A DNA stretch of 37,750 nt from Gulosibacter hominis (lineage in GTDB: Bacteria; Actinomycetota; Actinomycetes; Actinomycetales; Microbacteriaceae): assembly GCF_904842695.1 (NCBI RefSeq), contig NZ_CAJGWQ010000017.1, positions 1 through 37,750 of the forward strand, written 5' to 3'. A program made the translations under genes and the position numbers. The notes below the pieces were generated by a model. That model did not search any database. It saw only the letters and a list, made by a program, of their open reading frames with translations, and was not told the DNA's origin. This document shows, one piece after another, positions 24,885-32,089 of the stretch. Positions within the stretch are counted from its first letter, which is position 1. The number at the start of each line of letters is the position of its first letter.

Positions 24885-24937
24885 CAGTTTTTGGATGCGC
24901 CGCTTGCGATAAACTGGATGCTCACATTTAGCAGGAG
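24885..24937 (+). promoter_or_regulatory. Probable promoter and ribosome binding site of garA-ftsR
   Basis: TAAACT at 24910-24915 is a fair -10 box; AGTTTT at 24886-24891 is an 18-bp-spaced but poor -35. AGGAGG at 24932-24937 is the ribosome binding site. A 12-bp palindrome (24865-24876) lies just upstream and could be regulatory. Confidence 0.4.
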
Positions 24938-24943
24938 GAACGA

Positions 24944-25456
24944 ATGGCAACCATGGATGGTCGCGGCGAGGGGCTGCTCCCAGACGCCCCGGACAACGCG
25001 CAGGCGTCTGCAGCGGCGGATCATTCGTCAACCATGTCATTTACCGGCGACTTCAGTGCGCAGCTCGCGGCGCTCATCGCCGGCGGTGTTTCAAAAGAAG
25101 AGATGGACTCGATCAGCGCTCTGCCCTCGGGATCGGCGCTGCTCATTGTTCGTCGCGGGAACAACATCGGTGCCCGCTACCTGCTTGACACCGATCTGCA
25201 AATCGCCGGCCGTCACCCCAATGCTGAAATCTTCCTCGACGATGTGACCGTGTCGCGTCGTCACGCCGAGTTCACCCGGCAGGGCACAACGTTCCAGCTG
25301 CGCGATCTCGGCTCGCTGAACGGCACCTACTACAACGGCGAGCGCATCAACCAGGTTGCGCTCTCGAACGGTAGCGAGGTGCAGATCGGCAAGTACCGGC
25401 TGACTTTCTACGCTTCGCCGATCGACGTCAACACCCCGGCCGCGCCCGAGCTATGA
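24944..25456 (+). CDS. garA: GarA/OdhI-like FHA domain protein
   Basis: The 170-residue protein ends in a full FHA domain with R90 in GRHP, S104 and H107 in VSRRHAEF and N126 in SLNGTY, the residues that read phospho-threonine. The pSALLIVRRG start and DVTVSRRHAEF core are those of GarA/OdhI, which inhibits 2-oxoglutarate dehydrogenase and adjusts glutamate metabolism until phosphorylated by PknB/PknG near its N-terminus. The usual ETTSVFRAD phosphorylation motif is replaced at 28-37 by SSTMSFTGDF, keeping one Thr. AGGAGG lies 7 bp before ATG 24944, the best ribosome binding site in the window. Its stop overlaps the start of ftsR. Confidence 0.9.
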   Translation: MATMDGRGEGLLPDAPDNAQASAAADHSSTMSFTGDFSAQLAALIAGGVSKEEMDSISALPSGSALLIVRRGNNIGARYLLDTDLQIAGRHPNAEIFLDDVTVSRRHAEFTRQGTTFQLRDLGSLNGTYYNGERINQVALSNGSEVQIGKYRLTFYASPIDVNTPAAPEL

Positions 25457-26154
25457 GTGGCAGCAGCGCCGCCCGCCGGACGCGTCCGGCAGCTTCGCTT
25501 TCGATTGGGCAAGTGCAGCTCAGATTGGGAGCGGAATTCCCCGACCTCACGCCCTCAAAGCTGCGGTTTCTTGAGGAGCAGGGGCTGCTGAATCCCGACC
25601 GCACGCCGGCTGGCTATCGCAAGTTCACCGAGCGTGATGTCGAACGGGTGCGCACAATCCTGCAGCTGCAGCGCGACCACTATTTGCCGCTGCGCGTTAT
25701 CGGGGAGTATCTCGAGGCGCTCGACCGTGGTGAACAGCCGAAGCTTCCCGGAGCAGAAGCTGCCGCACCATCCCGAAGCATCCTGCTGGGAGACGAACTG
25801 GTGTCGCGCCACCAACTGTTGACCCAGTCGGGAGCCAGCCGCGAGCTGCTCGATCAGGCGCTGCAGGCGCAGCTGCTGCCGCGGCAGCAGCACTACACAC
25901 AGGCCCACGTGCAGCTTTTGGCGACGCTGGTGCTGCTTGAACGGCGGGGGATTGAGCCGCGTCACCTGCGGGCTTTCCGCAACTCGGTGCAGCACGAACT
26001 CGGGCTGATCGAGCAGGTGGTCTCATCGCTGGGACGTCGTAACGACGCTGCCTCGCGAAAGCGCGCTGAGGCGGTGGCAACCGAGGTTGCCGAACAGCTG
26101 GCGTGTGTGCGTCGTGGGCTCATCCAGCAGGGAGTTGCCGACTCTGGCCTCTAG
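25453..26154 (+). CDS. ftsR: MerR-family regulator FtsR
   Basis: The 233-residue protein begins with a winged-helix MerR DNA-binding domain at about 17-85 (LSIGQVQLRL, KLRFLEEQGLL, GYRKFTERDVERVRTI) and has a helical C-terminal half. Order next to garA/odhI and the PSKLRFLEEQGLL signature match Corynebacterium FtsR (next to odhI) and mycobacterial Rv1828. FtsR activates ftsZ in C. glutamicum; that target is inferred here. The ATG overlaps the garA TGA by 4 bp, so the two are co-translated. The gene end is repeated behind the stop. Confidence 0.88.
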   Translation: MSGSSAARRTRPAASLSIGQVQLRLGAEFPDLTPSKLRFLEEQGLLNPDRTPAGYRKFTERDVERVRTILQLQRDHYLPLRVIGEYLEALDRGEQPKLPGAEAAAPSRSILLGDELVSRHQLLTQSGASRELLDQALQAQLLPRQQHYTQAHVQLLATLVLLERRGIEPRHLRAFRNSVQHELGLIEQVVSSLGRRNDAASRKRAEAVATEVAEQLACVRRGLIQQGVADSGL

Positions 26155-26191
26155 TGGGCTGGCTCTCTAGTGAGTTGGCCTCTCGTTGATT
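26146..26191 (+). repeat. 15-16-bp copies across the ftsR stop codon
   Basis: GGCCTCTAGTGGGCT (26146-26160, containing the real TAG) is followed by GGCTCTCTAGTGAGTT (26161-26176) and GGCCTCTCGTTGATT (26177-26191). The second copy keeps the TAG; the third still has a TGA. Confidence 0.85.
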
Positions 26192-26240
26192 GGCGCCGCG
26201 GCGTTGCGACAGCGGCCTCGGTAACAATCGGATTACGGTC

Positions 26241-26255
26241 TCAAGTATTGCTTGA
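26241..26255 (+). promoter_or_regulatory. Dyad TCAAG-N5-CTTGA in the ftsR-merR gap
   Basis: A perfect 5-bp inverted repeat spaced by TATTG lies 87 bp after ftsR. It could be an operator for either MerR protein. The 284-bp gap (26155-26438) holds no gene that I can support. Confidence 0.35.
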
Positions 26256-26299
26256 AGCTTGCGGCGCGTCGCCGCTGAAGTGAACAGAATGCTGAAACC

Positions 26300-26315
26300 A
26301 TCACACCGATGTGAT
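26300..26315 (+). promoter_or_regulatory. Dyad ATCACA-N4-TGTGAT upstream of merR
   Basis: A perfect 6-bp inverted repeat sits 124 bp before the second merR gene. The half-sites face opposite to the CRP/GlxR consensus, so it is not a classical CRP site. A role as a binding site for the downstream MerR protein is inference. Confidence 0.4.
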
Positions 26316-26438
26316 TTTGCTCCTCGAAGTTGGCGGTGGCGTCACCTACACTGAGAATCGGGCGAGTCGCACTCGTGTGTGCCGAATCGGCGCATCCACA
26401 ACTCACCCACACCACACGTCGCGTAGAAAGGTGGCAAC

Positions 26439-26987
26439 ATGAGCGCACGTGAGCACGCTCCCAACACGGAGTCGCGCGCTGAACTGCTGTTCACCGATGG
26501 CCTTCCCGATCTCGACCCCAATATCGGCTACCGCGGCGCTGTGGCCGCACGAGTGGCCGGCATCACTTACCGTCAGCTCGACTACTGGGCTCGCACCGAA
26601 CTGGTCGAACCCTCGATCCAAACCGCCGCGGGCTCAGGCTCGCAGCGTCTGTACTCATTCCGCGACATCCTGGTACTGCGCCTGGTGAAGCGCCTGCTCG
26701 AAACCGGTATTTCACTGCAGCAGATCCGGGTCGCGGTCGAGCAGCTGCATGAAGCTGGCATTAACGACCTCGCTCAGATCACGCTGCTTTCAGACGGCGC
26801 GAGCGTCTACCTGTGCACCAAAGAAGACGAAATCATCGACCTCGTGCGTCGCGGGCAGGGCGTATTCGGCATCTTCCTCGGCCAGGTTGTGCGCGAGGTT
26901 GAAGACAACCTCGTCGATGTCGACAGCGACGAGCTGCATCCGCACGATGAACTTGCCGCGCGCCGCCGTAAGCACCGCGCCAGCTAG
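26439..26987 (+). CDS. MerR-family regulator, Rv1830/ResR-like
   Basis: The 182-residue protein has the MerR helix-turn-helix beginning at GYRGAVAARVAGITYRQLDYW (about 28-48), with RLYSFRDILVLRLVKRLLETGIS as the wing and linker. The C-terminal part (LLSDGASVYLC, GQGVFGIFLGQVVREVE) is that of the mycobacterial Rv1830 group, linked there to cell growth and division timing. AAAGG (26426-26430) precedes ATG 26439. In mycobacteria and corynebacteria a DUF151 nuclease gene lies between the ftsR and this gene; here it is missing. Confidence 0.88.
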   Translation: MSAREHAPNTESRAELLFTDGLPDLDPNIGYRGAVAARVAGITYRQLDYWARTELVEPSIQTAAGSGSQRLYSFRDILVLRLVKRLLETGISLQQIRVAVEQLHEAGINDLAQITLLSDGASVYLCTKEDEIIDLVRRGQGVFGIFLGQVVREVEDNLVDVDSDELHPHDELAARRRKHRAS

Positions 26988-26992
26988 TCGCA

Positions 26993-28420
26993 TTGGAAGC
27001 ATCCTCGACAGCCAGCGAAACCGCCGGCGAAAACGAATTTGACCTCATCATCATCGGTGCGGGGTCGGGGAACACCATTCCCGATGAACGATTTGCCGAT
27101 CTAAAAATCGCCATCATCGACGATGGCGAACACTTTGGTGGCACCTGCCTCAACGTCGGCTGCATCCCCACCAAGATGTTTGTGCGCCCCGCAGAAATTG
27201 TTCACGGAGCACGCAGCGCGCAGCATCTCGGCGTCACCGCGCCCGATGTGCGCGCCAACTGGGCGGCGGTACGCGACCGCATCTTCACGCGCATCGACGC
27301 AATATCCAACTCGGGTGAGGAATATCGGCGCAGCGGCGAACCAAACATTCAGCTCGTCCGAGAACGCGTGCGGTTTGTTTCCGACCACGAACTCGAAACC
27401 GACTCGGGACGCCGGCTGCGAGCCGAACGCATCATCATCGCGGCCGGGTCGCGCAGCGTCGAACTCGACCCGCTCCCGTGGTCGCAGCGGGTGATTACCA
27501 ACGCCGAGGCTCTGCGCCTCGAACAGCTGCCGCAGCACATCACGGTGATCGGCGGCGGCGCAATCGGCTGTGAATTTGCGAATATTTTCCACGGCTTCGG
27601 AGCCAAAACAGTGCAGTTGGTGCGCTCGATGCCGCTGAAATCGGTCGACAGCGAAGTGGCGGCCACGTTCGCGCAGGTGGCCGATTGGGACCTGCACACC
27701 GGCACCGAAGTGACCGCCGCGCACGAAACCGAAGCCGGCGTCGAATTGACGCTGAGCGACGGCTCGCAAATGATTACCGACCTCGTGCTGGTGGCAGCCG
27801 GCCGCATCCCCAATAGCGACCGTCTCGAGGCGACCGCCGCCGGATTCGACCTGCACGAGGATGGCCGCATCGTCGTGGATGACTACCAGCGGGTGCTTCG
27901 CGATGGCGAACCGGTGCCCGGAGTGTGGGCGCTCGGCGATATCAGCTCACCGCACCAGCTCAAACACGTCGCCAACGAAGAGGCACGAGTGGTTGCGCAC
28001 AATGTCGCCGCCGAGCTCAGCGGTGAAAAGCTGCGCCGCAATACGCTCGGGCCGGTGCCGACAGCGGTGTTTTCGAACCCCGAAGTCGCCTCAATTGGCG
28101 AATCATTGTCGCAGGCGCTGGCGCGCGGCGCGGATGCATTCGCGGTGCGGCACGACTACGGCGCCACCGCCTGGGGATGGGCACTCGAAGACGAAACGAG
28201 TTTTTGTAAGCTCGTCGTCGACCGCGAAAATGGCAAGCTGCTCGGCGCACAGATCATCGGCCCCGATGCGGCGATTTTGCTGCAGCCGCTCATCCAAGCC
28301 GCAAGTCAGGGGCAGAACGTGCGTGGGCTGGCACGGCAACAGTATTGGCCGCATCCGGCAGCCACCGAAATTATTGAAAACGCCCTGCTGCGCGCCGAAG
28401 CACAACTGGCCGCTCACTGA
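26993..28420 (+). CDS. mtr: Mycothione reductase
   Basis: This 475-residue flavoenzyme of the glutathione-reductase family shows the FAD loop GAGSGNTIPDERF, special to mycothione reductases, and the redox pair C52/C57 in GGTCLNVGCIPTK. The NADPH loop GGGAIGCEFA and the C-terminal catalytic H454 and E459 in HPAATE are present. It reduces mycothione (oxidised mycothiol) using NADPH, keeping the main actinobacterial thiol reduced. The only start consistent with the frame is TTG 26993, 5 bp after the merR stop and without a ribosome binding site, giving an N-terminus about 12 residues longer than usual. Translation may depend on coupling to merR. Confidence 0.93.
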   Translation: MEASSTASETAGENEFDLIIIGAGSGNTIPDERFADLKIAIIDDGEHFGGTCLNVGCIPTKMFVRPAEIVHGARSAQHLGVTAPDVRANWAAVRDRIFTRIDAISNSGEEYRRSGEPNIQLVRERVRFVSDHELETDSGRRLRAERIIIAAGSRSVELDPLPWSQRVITNAEALRLEQLPQHITVIGGGAIGCEFANIFHGFGAKTVQLVRSMPLKSVDSEVAATFAQVADWDLHTGTEVTAAHETEAGVELTLSDGSQMITDLVLVAAGRIPNSDRLEATAAGFDLHEDGRIVVDDYQRVLRDGEPVPGVWALGDISSPHQLKHVANEEARVVAHNVAAELSGEKLRRNTLGPVPTAVFSNPEVASIGESLSQALARGADAFAVRHDYGATAWGWALEDETSFCKLVVDRENGKLLGAQIIGPDAAILLQPLIQAASQGQNVRGLARQQYWPHPAATEIIENALLRAEAQLAAH

Positions 28421-28427
28421 GCCGCGC

Positions 28428-28467
28428 GCCGCACAACCCAGCGAAAGGCCGCACAACCCAGTGAAAG
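28428..28467 (+). repeat. 20-bp tandem duplication carrying the def ribosome binding site
   Basis: GCCGCACAACCCAGCGAAAG (28428-28447) and GCCGCACAACCCAGTGAAAG (28448-28467) differ at one base. Each ends in GAAAGG with the next base, a Shine-Dalgarno-like element; only the second is at a proper distance (about 5 bp) from the GTG start of def. Confidence 0.9.
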
Positions 28468-28473
28468 GAAAAC

Positions 28474-28965
28474 GTGACCGTTCGGCAAATTCGCCACTAC
28501 GGCGATCCGGTACTGCGCACCCCCGCCGACCCGATTGGCGAAATCACCGATCAGGTGCGGGCACTCATCCAAGACCTACTCGACACCACCGATATGGACG
28601 GGCGGGCGGGAGTTGCCGCACCTCAAATCGGTGTTGGACTGCGCGCATTCAGCTGGCATATCGACGGCAAACTCGGTTACATCATCAACCCCGAAATCGT
28701 CGAGCTCGGGGGAGAGCCCAGCGAAATTGACGAGGGTTGCCTGTCGGTTCCGGGACTGTGGTTTCCCACTCGGCGCTATCCCTACGCAAAAGTGCGCGGT
28801 ATCGACCTCGACGGTAACGAGGTCGTGCTCGAGGGTGAAGGGCTGATGGCGCAGATGCTGCAACACGAGTGCGACCACCTCGACGGCACCGTGTACGTCG
28901 ACACGCTGGCAAAAGAGCACCGCCGCGAAGCGCTGCGACAGATCCGCGCCGCCGACTGGTTCTAG
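28474..28965 (+). CDS. def: Peptide deformylase
   Basis: At 163 residues it has the three deformylase motifs: GVAAPQIG (46-53), EGCLSVPG with metal ligand C89, and QHECDHLDG with H131, H135 and catalytic E132. The enzyme removes the formyl group from new N-terminal methionines at the ribosome exit. GTG 28474 follows GAAAGG. The C-terminal residues ADWF are the template of repeats found behind the stop codon. It is 53 bp behind mtr, probably co-transcribed. Confidence 0.95.
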   Translation: MTVRQIRHYGDPVLRTPADPIGEITDQVRALIQDLLDTTDMDGRAGVAAPQIGVGLRAFSWHIDGKLGYIINPEIVELGGEPSEIDEGCLSVPGLWFPTRRYPYAKVRGIDLDGNEVVLEGEGLMAQMLQHECDHLDGTVYVDTLAKEHRREALRQIRAADWF

Positions 28966-29112
28966 CAGCGAAGCGCCGGGACTGGTTCTGGCGGCGAAGC
29001 GCGGGGATTGGTTCTAGCGGCGATGCGGTTCTGGCGGCGAAGCGCCGGGCACGGCGCTTCGCTCACCAGCAATCCCAGCTCACCAACAATTACAGCCCAC
29101 CAACAAGGTTGG
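28966..29112 (+). repeat. Compound minisatellite behind def: 26-bp and 17-bp units and a hairpin
   Basis: Four units begin at 28966, 28992, 29018 (9 bp shorter) and 29035; the full ones are 26 bp and end in (G)GACTGGTTCTRG, the same bases that end def (GACTGGTTCTAG). The last unit runs into a perfect 10-bp hairpin (29037-29046 with 29053-29062). Directly after comes a second array of three 17-bp units (29062-29078, 29079-29095, 29096-29112; CTCACCAACAATTACAG type). No gene is supported here. Confidence 0.85.
29037..29062 (+). terminator. Hairpin, possible terminator of mtr-def
   Basis: GCGAAGCGCC and GGCGCTTCGC pair perfectly around a 6-nt loop. No U-tract follows, so intrinsic termination is uncertain, but it lies between convergent genes. 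Confidence 0.45.
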
Positions 29113-29142
29113 CGGCGCAGTTCCCTCGAGACCGGGCAGAAC

Positions 29143-31008
29143 CTAGCGCGAGCTCGAACTTTCGGGATCGTGCGCGCGCTCAACACCCTCGTAGATGCGG
29201 TCAATCACATCGGCGTACTGCTTCAGCACCACGTGCCGACGAATCGAAAGTTTCGCCGTCATCGTGCCCTCGTCAATTGAAAACACGTGATCGAGAATTT
29301 CGAACTTGCGGATCGACTCGGCGCGCGATACCTGCCGGTTCGCGCGGTCAATAACTTCCTGTACGTGCTCACGCACGCGCGGGTGACGGGATGCATCCGC
29401 GAGCGACATTTTTGGGTCGAGTCCGTTGACCTCGAGCCATGACACGAGCATTTCGTGATCGAGGGTGATGATTGCCGAAACAAACGGCTGCGCATCGCCC
29501 ACCACCACACATTCGCCCACGAGCACATCGGCACGAATCGGGTCTTCGAGCACTGCCGGTGCCACGTTTTTACCACCGGCCGTGATGATGAGGTCTTTTT
29601 TGCGGCCGGTGACAGTCAGGTAGCCATCGGCATCAAGCTGGCCGATATCACCGGTGCGGAACCAGCCGTCTTCGGTGAATGCATCCGCATTTGCCTCGGG
29701 GTTGCGCCAGTATTCGCGAAAAGCATTGATGCCGCGGGCGAGAATCTCACCATCATCGTCGATGCGTACCGAACAACCCGGCAGGGGCGGGCCCACCGTG
29801 CCGATTTTGAAACTGTCGGCGAGGTTGACCGACACCGGCGCCGTGGTTTCGGTGAGGCCATAGCCTTCGAGCACCTGCACTCCGAGCGCGCGATAGAAGT
29901 GCCCGAGAAAAAGCCCCAGCGGAGCCGACCCCGACACCGCGTGCTCGACCTTGCCGCCGAGCGTTTTGCGCAGCTTCGCAAAAACGAGCTTGTCAAAAAT
30001 TCGATACTGCAGCCGTAGCCCGAGCGGTACCCGGCCGGCATCGAGCGCCTTCGAATAGGCGACCCCGACACGCACAGCGCGGTTGAAAATGCCTCGCTTA
30101 CCACCGGCCGCCGCGGTCTGTGCCGCAGAGTTGTAGACCTTTTCAAAAACCCGCGGCACCGCCAATAGGAAGGTGGGCTGAAACGAACCGAGCGCGGGAA
30201 CGAGCCGCTTGGTATCAGACTGGTGTCCAACCCGGATGCCCTCACTCACACACATCACCGAAATAAACCGGGCAAACACGTGGGCGAGCGTAATAAACAG
30301 CAGTGTCGACGCACCGGGCTTGTTGACCATCACCGACAGTGCCTTGGCGGCGTTATTGCTGAGATCCACGAAATTGCTGTGCGTCAAGATGACGGCCTTG
30401 GGTTTGCCGGTCGAACCTGAGGTGTAGATGAGCGTGGCTTCGTCGTCGGCCACCCGGCTCAGACCGGTCGAGCGCACCTGCTCGTCAGTGACACCGTCGC
30501 CCGCCTGCCGCAGCTCGTCCATCCCGCCATCATGCAGCTGCCAGAGTTTCCGGACGCGGTCGGGGAGTGGCGCATCGTGCTCGGTAATCTTTTCGGCATG
30601 CTCGGGAAGCTGCGTGATTACCGCGATCGCCTCGGAGTGATCGATGATCCAATTAATTCGCTCCGGAGAGTCGGTCTCATACACCGGCACCATCACCGCA
30701 CCGGCCGCCCACAGCGCATAGTCAATAAGCGACCATTGATAGCTCGTGGAGCCGATAAATGCCACCCGCTCACCGGGGCGGATGCCCGAGCCAATCAGCC
30801 CTCGGGCAACCTCGTGCACCTCATCAAGGAATTGCCGGGCCGAAACATTCTGCCAACCATCGCCGTCGGGCACCGAAAAAAGCGGCGCATCGGGCGTGAG
30901 TTTGACTCGATTGAGCAGCAGCGAATACGTGGAGCTGGCGGGATCGTGCTCGGCAACAGCCGGAGTGTGAAATTCGCGCTCATGCTGAACGACGGCGTTG
31001 TCGGTCAT
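29143..31008 (-). CDS. fadD: Long-chain fatty-acid-CoA ligase
   Basis: The 621-residue AMP-forming ligase carries YTSGSTGKPKA (P-loop), EGYGLTETTA, FRTGDIG and GRKKDLIITAGGKN. These are the motifs for acyl-adenylate formation and thioester transfer to CoA. Overall pattern and length fit FadD15-type ligases. ATG 31008 is chosen because AGAAAGG lies 9 bp upstream and the family starts here; the open frame to 31281 overlaps the promoter region. It is divergent from plsC, and together they suggest activation of fatty acids and their placement in phospholipids. Confidence 0.92.
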   Translation of the reverse strand: MTDNAVVQHEREFHTPAVAEHDPASSTYSLLLNRVKLTPDAPLFSVPDGDGWQNVSARQFLDEVHEVARGLIGSGIRPGERVAFIGSTSYQWSLIDYALWAAGAVMVPVYETDSPERINWIIDHSEAIAVITQLPEHAEKITEHDAPLPDRVRKLWQLHDGGMDELRQAGDGVTDEQVRSTGLSRVADDEATLIYTSGSTGKPKAVILTHSNFVDLSNNAAKALSVMVNKPGASTLLFITLAHVFARFISVMCVSEGIRVGHQSDTKRLVPALGSFQPTFLLAVPRVFEKVYNSAAQTAAAGGKRGIFNRAVRVGVAYSKALDAGRVPLGLRLQYRIFDKLVFAKLRKTLGGKVEHAVSGSAPLGLFLGHFYRALGVQVLEGYGLTETTAPVSVNLADSFKIGTVGPPLPGCSVRIDDDGEILARGINAFREYWRNPEANADAFTEDGWFRTGDIGQLDADGYLTVTGRKKDLIITAGGKNVAPAVLEDPIRADVLVGECVVVGDAQPFVSAIITLDHEMLVSWLEVNGLDPKMSLADASRHPRVREHVQEVIDRANRQVSRAESIRKFEILDHVFSIDEGTMTAKLSIRRHVVLKQYADVIDRIYEGVERAHDPESSSSR

Positions 31009-31274
31009 CGTGGCGGCCTTTCTCGTGTGAGGGATGCGCGGCGAGGCACCTCTCACGCGGGTTGCGCGCGGTTCGCGGCCTCGTCGCCGGGATAAAACAA
31101 ACAATACCGGGTTCGTTGCGGATGCTCGTGATCGGCACCCGGAGGCGGTACCCCCACCTGGTTGCGCAGCCGACGCGGCGAATGAGCGGCCTGGATGCGC
31201 GTGGGTTCGGGCGGCACGGATGCGCGGCCAGGTATGATGACTCACGCCCGCAAGACCATATGGAGTGTTCGCCA
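31009..31274. promoter_or_regulatory. Divergent promoter region between fadD and plsC
   Basis: A good -10 (TATGAT, 31233-31238) faces plsC, though no strong -35 is seen 17 bp upstream. On the other strand TATTGT is a possible -10 for fadD. Nothing else is recognised in these 266 bp. Confidence 0.4.
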
Positions 31275-31991
31275 ATGCCAATGATGTATTCGCTGCTCAA
31301 GCACGTCTTCGTCGGCCCAACCGTGAAACGACTGTTTCCGCAGGACATCGTTGGTCTCGAGAACATTCCGAAAAAGGGCCCGGTGGTTTTCGCTTCGAAT
31401 CACCTCTCGGTGATCGACTCGATTCTGATGCCGCTCGTGGTGAAACGCCAGGTGTACTTTCTCGCTAAAGCCGAATATTTTCGCGGCAAGGGCGTAAAGG
31501 GCTGCATGACGAAGTGGTTTATGACGTCGGTCGGGCAGCTGCCGATCGACCGTTCGGGCGGGCAGGCCTCGCAGAGTTCACTCGACACCGGAGTCGAAGT
31601 GCTGAACTCGGGACGCTGGCTCGGTATCTATCCCGAAGGCACCCGCAGCCCCGACGGCCGGCTTTACCGTGGCCGTACGGGAATTGCGCGGATGCTGCTC
31701 GCGGCAGATGAATCGGTACCGGTGATCCCGGTAGTGATGGTGGGCACCGACAAAATCATGCCCATCGGCGCCAAGCGCCCCGTCCGGGGTCGCACCGGCA
31801 TTATTTTCGGGGAACCGCTCGATTTCAGTCGATATCGCACTATGCCAGCCGACCGCTTCGTGCTTCGCGCTATCACCGACGAAATTATGAGCGAAATTGC
31901 CCAGCTGAGCGACCAAGAGTATGCCGATGTGTACGCATCCACGCTGCGCAAAAAGCTTGACGCACAGCGCGCGACGGCCGCCGAATCGTAA
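31275..31991 (+). CDS. plsC: 1-acyl-sn-glycerol-3-phosphate acyltransferase
   Basis: The 238-residue protein has the acyltransferase boxes in order: NHLSVID (42-48, HX4D catalytic pair) and PEGTRS (120-125, glycerophosphate binding). VPVIPVVMVGTDKIMP follows as block IV. It adds the second acyl chain to lysophosphatidic acid at the membrane, in phospholipid synthesis. GGAG at 31262-31265 places the start at ATG 31275; the open frame upstream is spurious. It corresponds in position to M. tuberculosis Rv2182c. Confidence 0.9.
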   Translation: MPMMYSLLKHVFVGPTVKRLFPQDIVGLENIPKKGPVVFASNHLSVIDSILMPLVVKRQVYFLAKAEYFRGKGVKGCMTKWFMTSVGQLPIDRSGGQASQSSLDTGVEVLNSGRWLGIYPEGTRSPDGRLYRGRTGIARMLLAADESVPVIPVVMVGTDKIMPIGAKRPVRGRTGIIFGEPLDFSRYRTMPADRFVLRAITDEIMSEIAQLSDQEYADVYASTLRKKLDAQRATAAES

Positions 31992-32049
31992 CCGGCCGCA
32001 TCCGCACGCAATCAAATCCCGATAGGCTGCAAGATCCCAGGCCGGATTT

Positions 32050-32079
32050 TTGGCAGCACCACCTCGACTCCAATATGAA
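32050..32079 (+). promoter_or_regulatory. Promoter of the DAHP synthase gene
   Basis: TTGGCA (32050-32055) and TATGAA (32074-32079) are separated by 18 bp. Transcription should begin near 32086, only a few bases before ATG 32090, implying a leaderless or nearly leaderless mRNA. The upstream ATG 32075 lies within the -10 box and cannot be the start from this promoter. Confidence 0.5.
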
Positions 32080-32089
32080 TGCAAACAGG

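Noticed and set aside
26300-26315. CRP/GlxR binding site
   Set aside because: The half-sites are in the opposite order to TGTGA-N6-TCACA.
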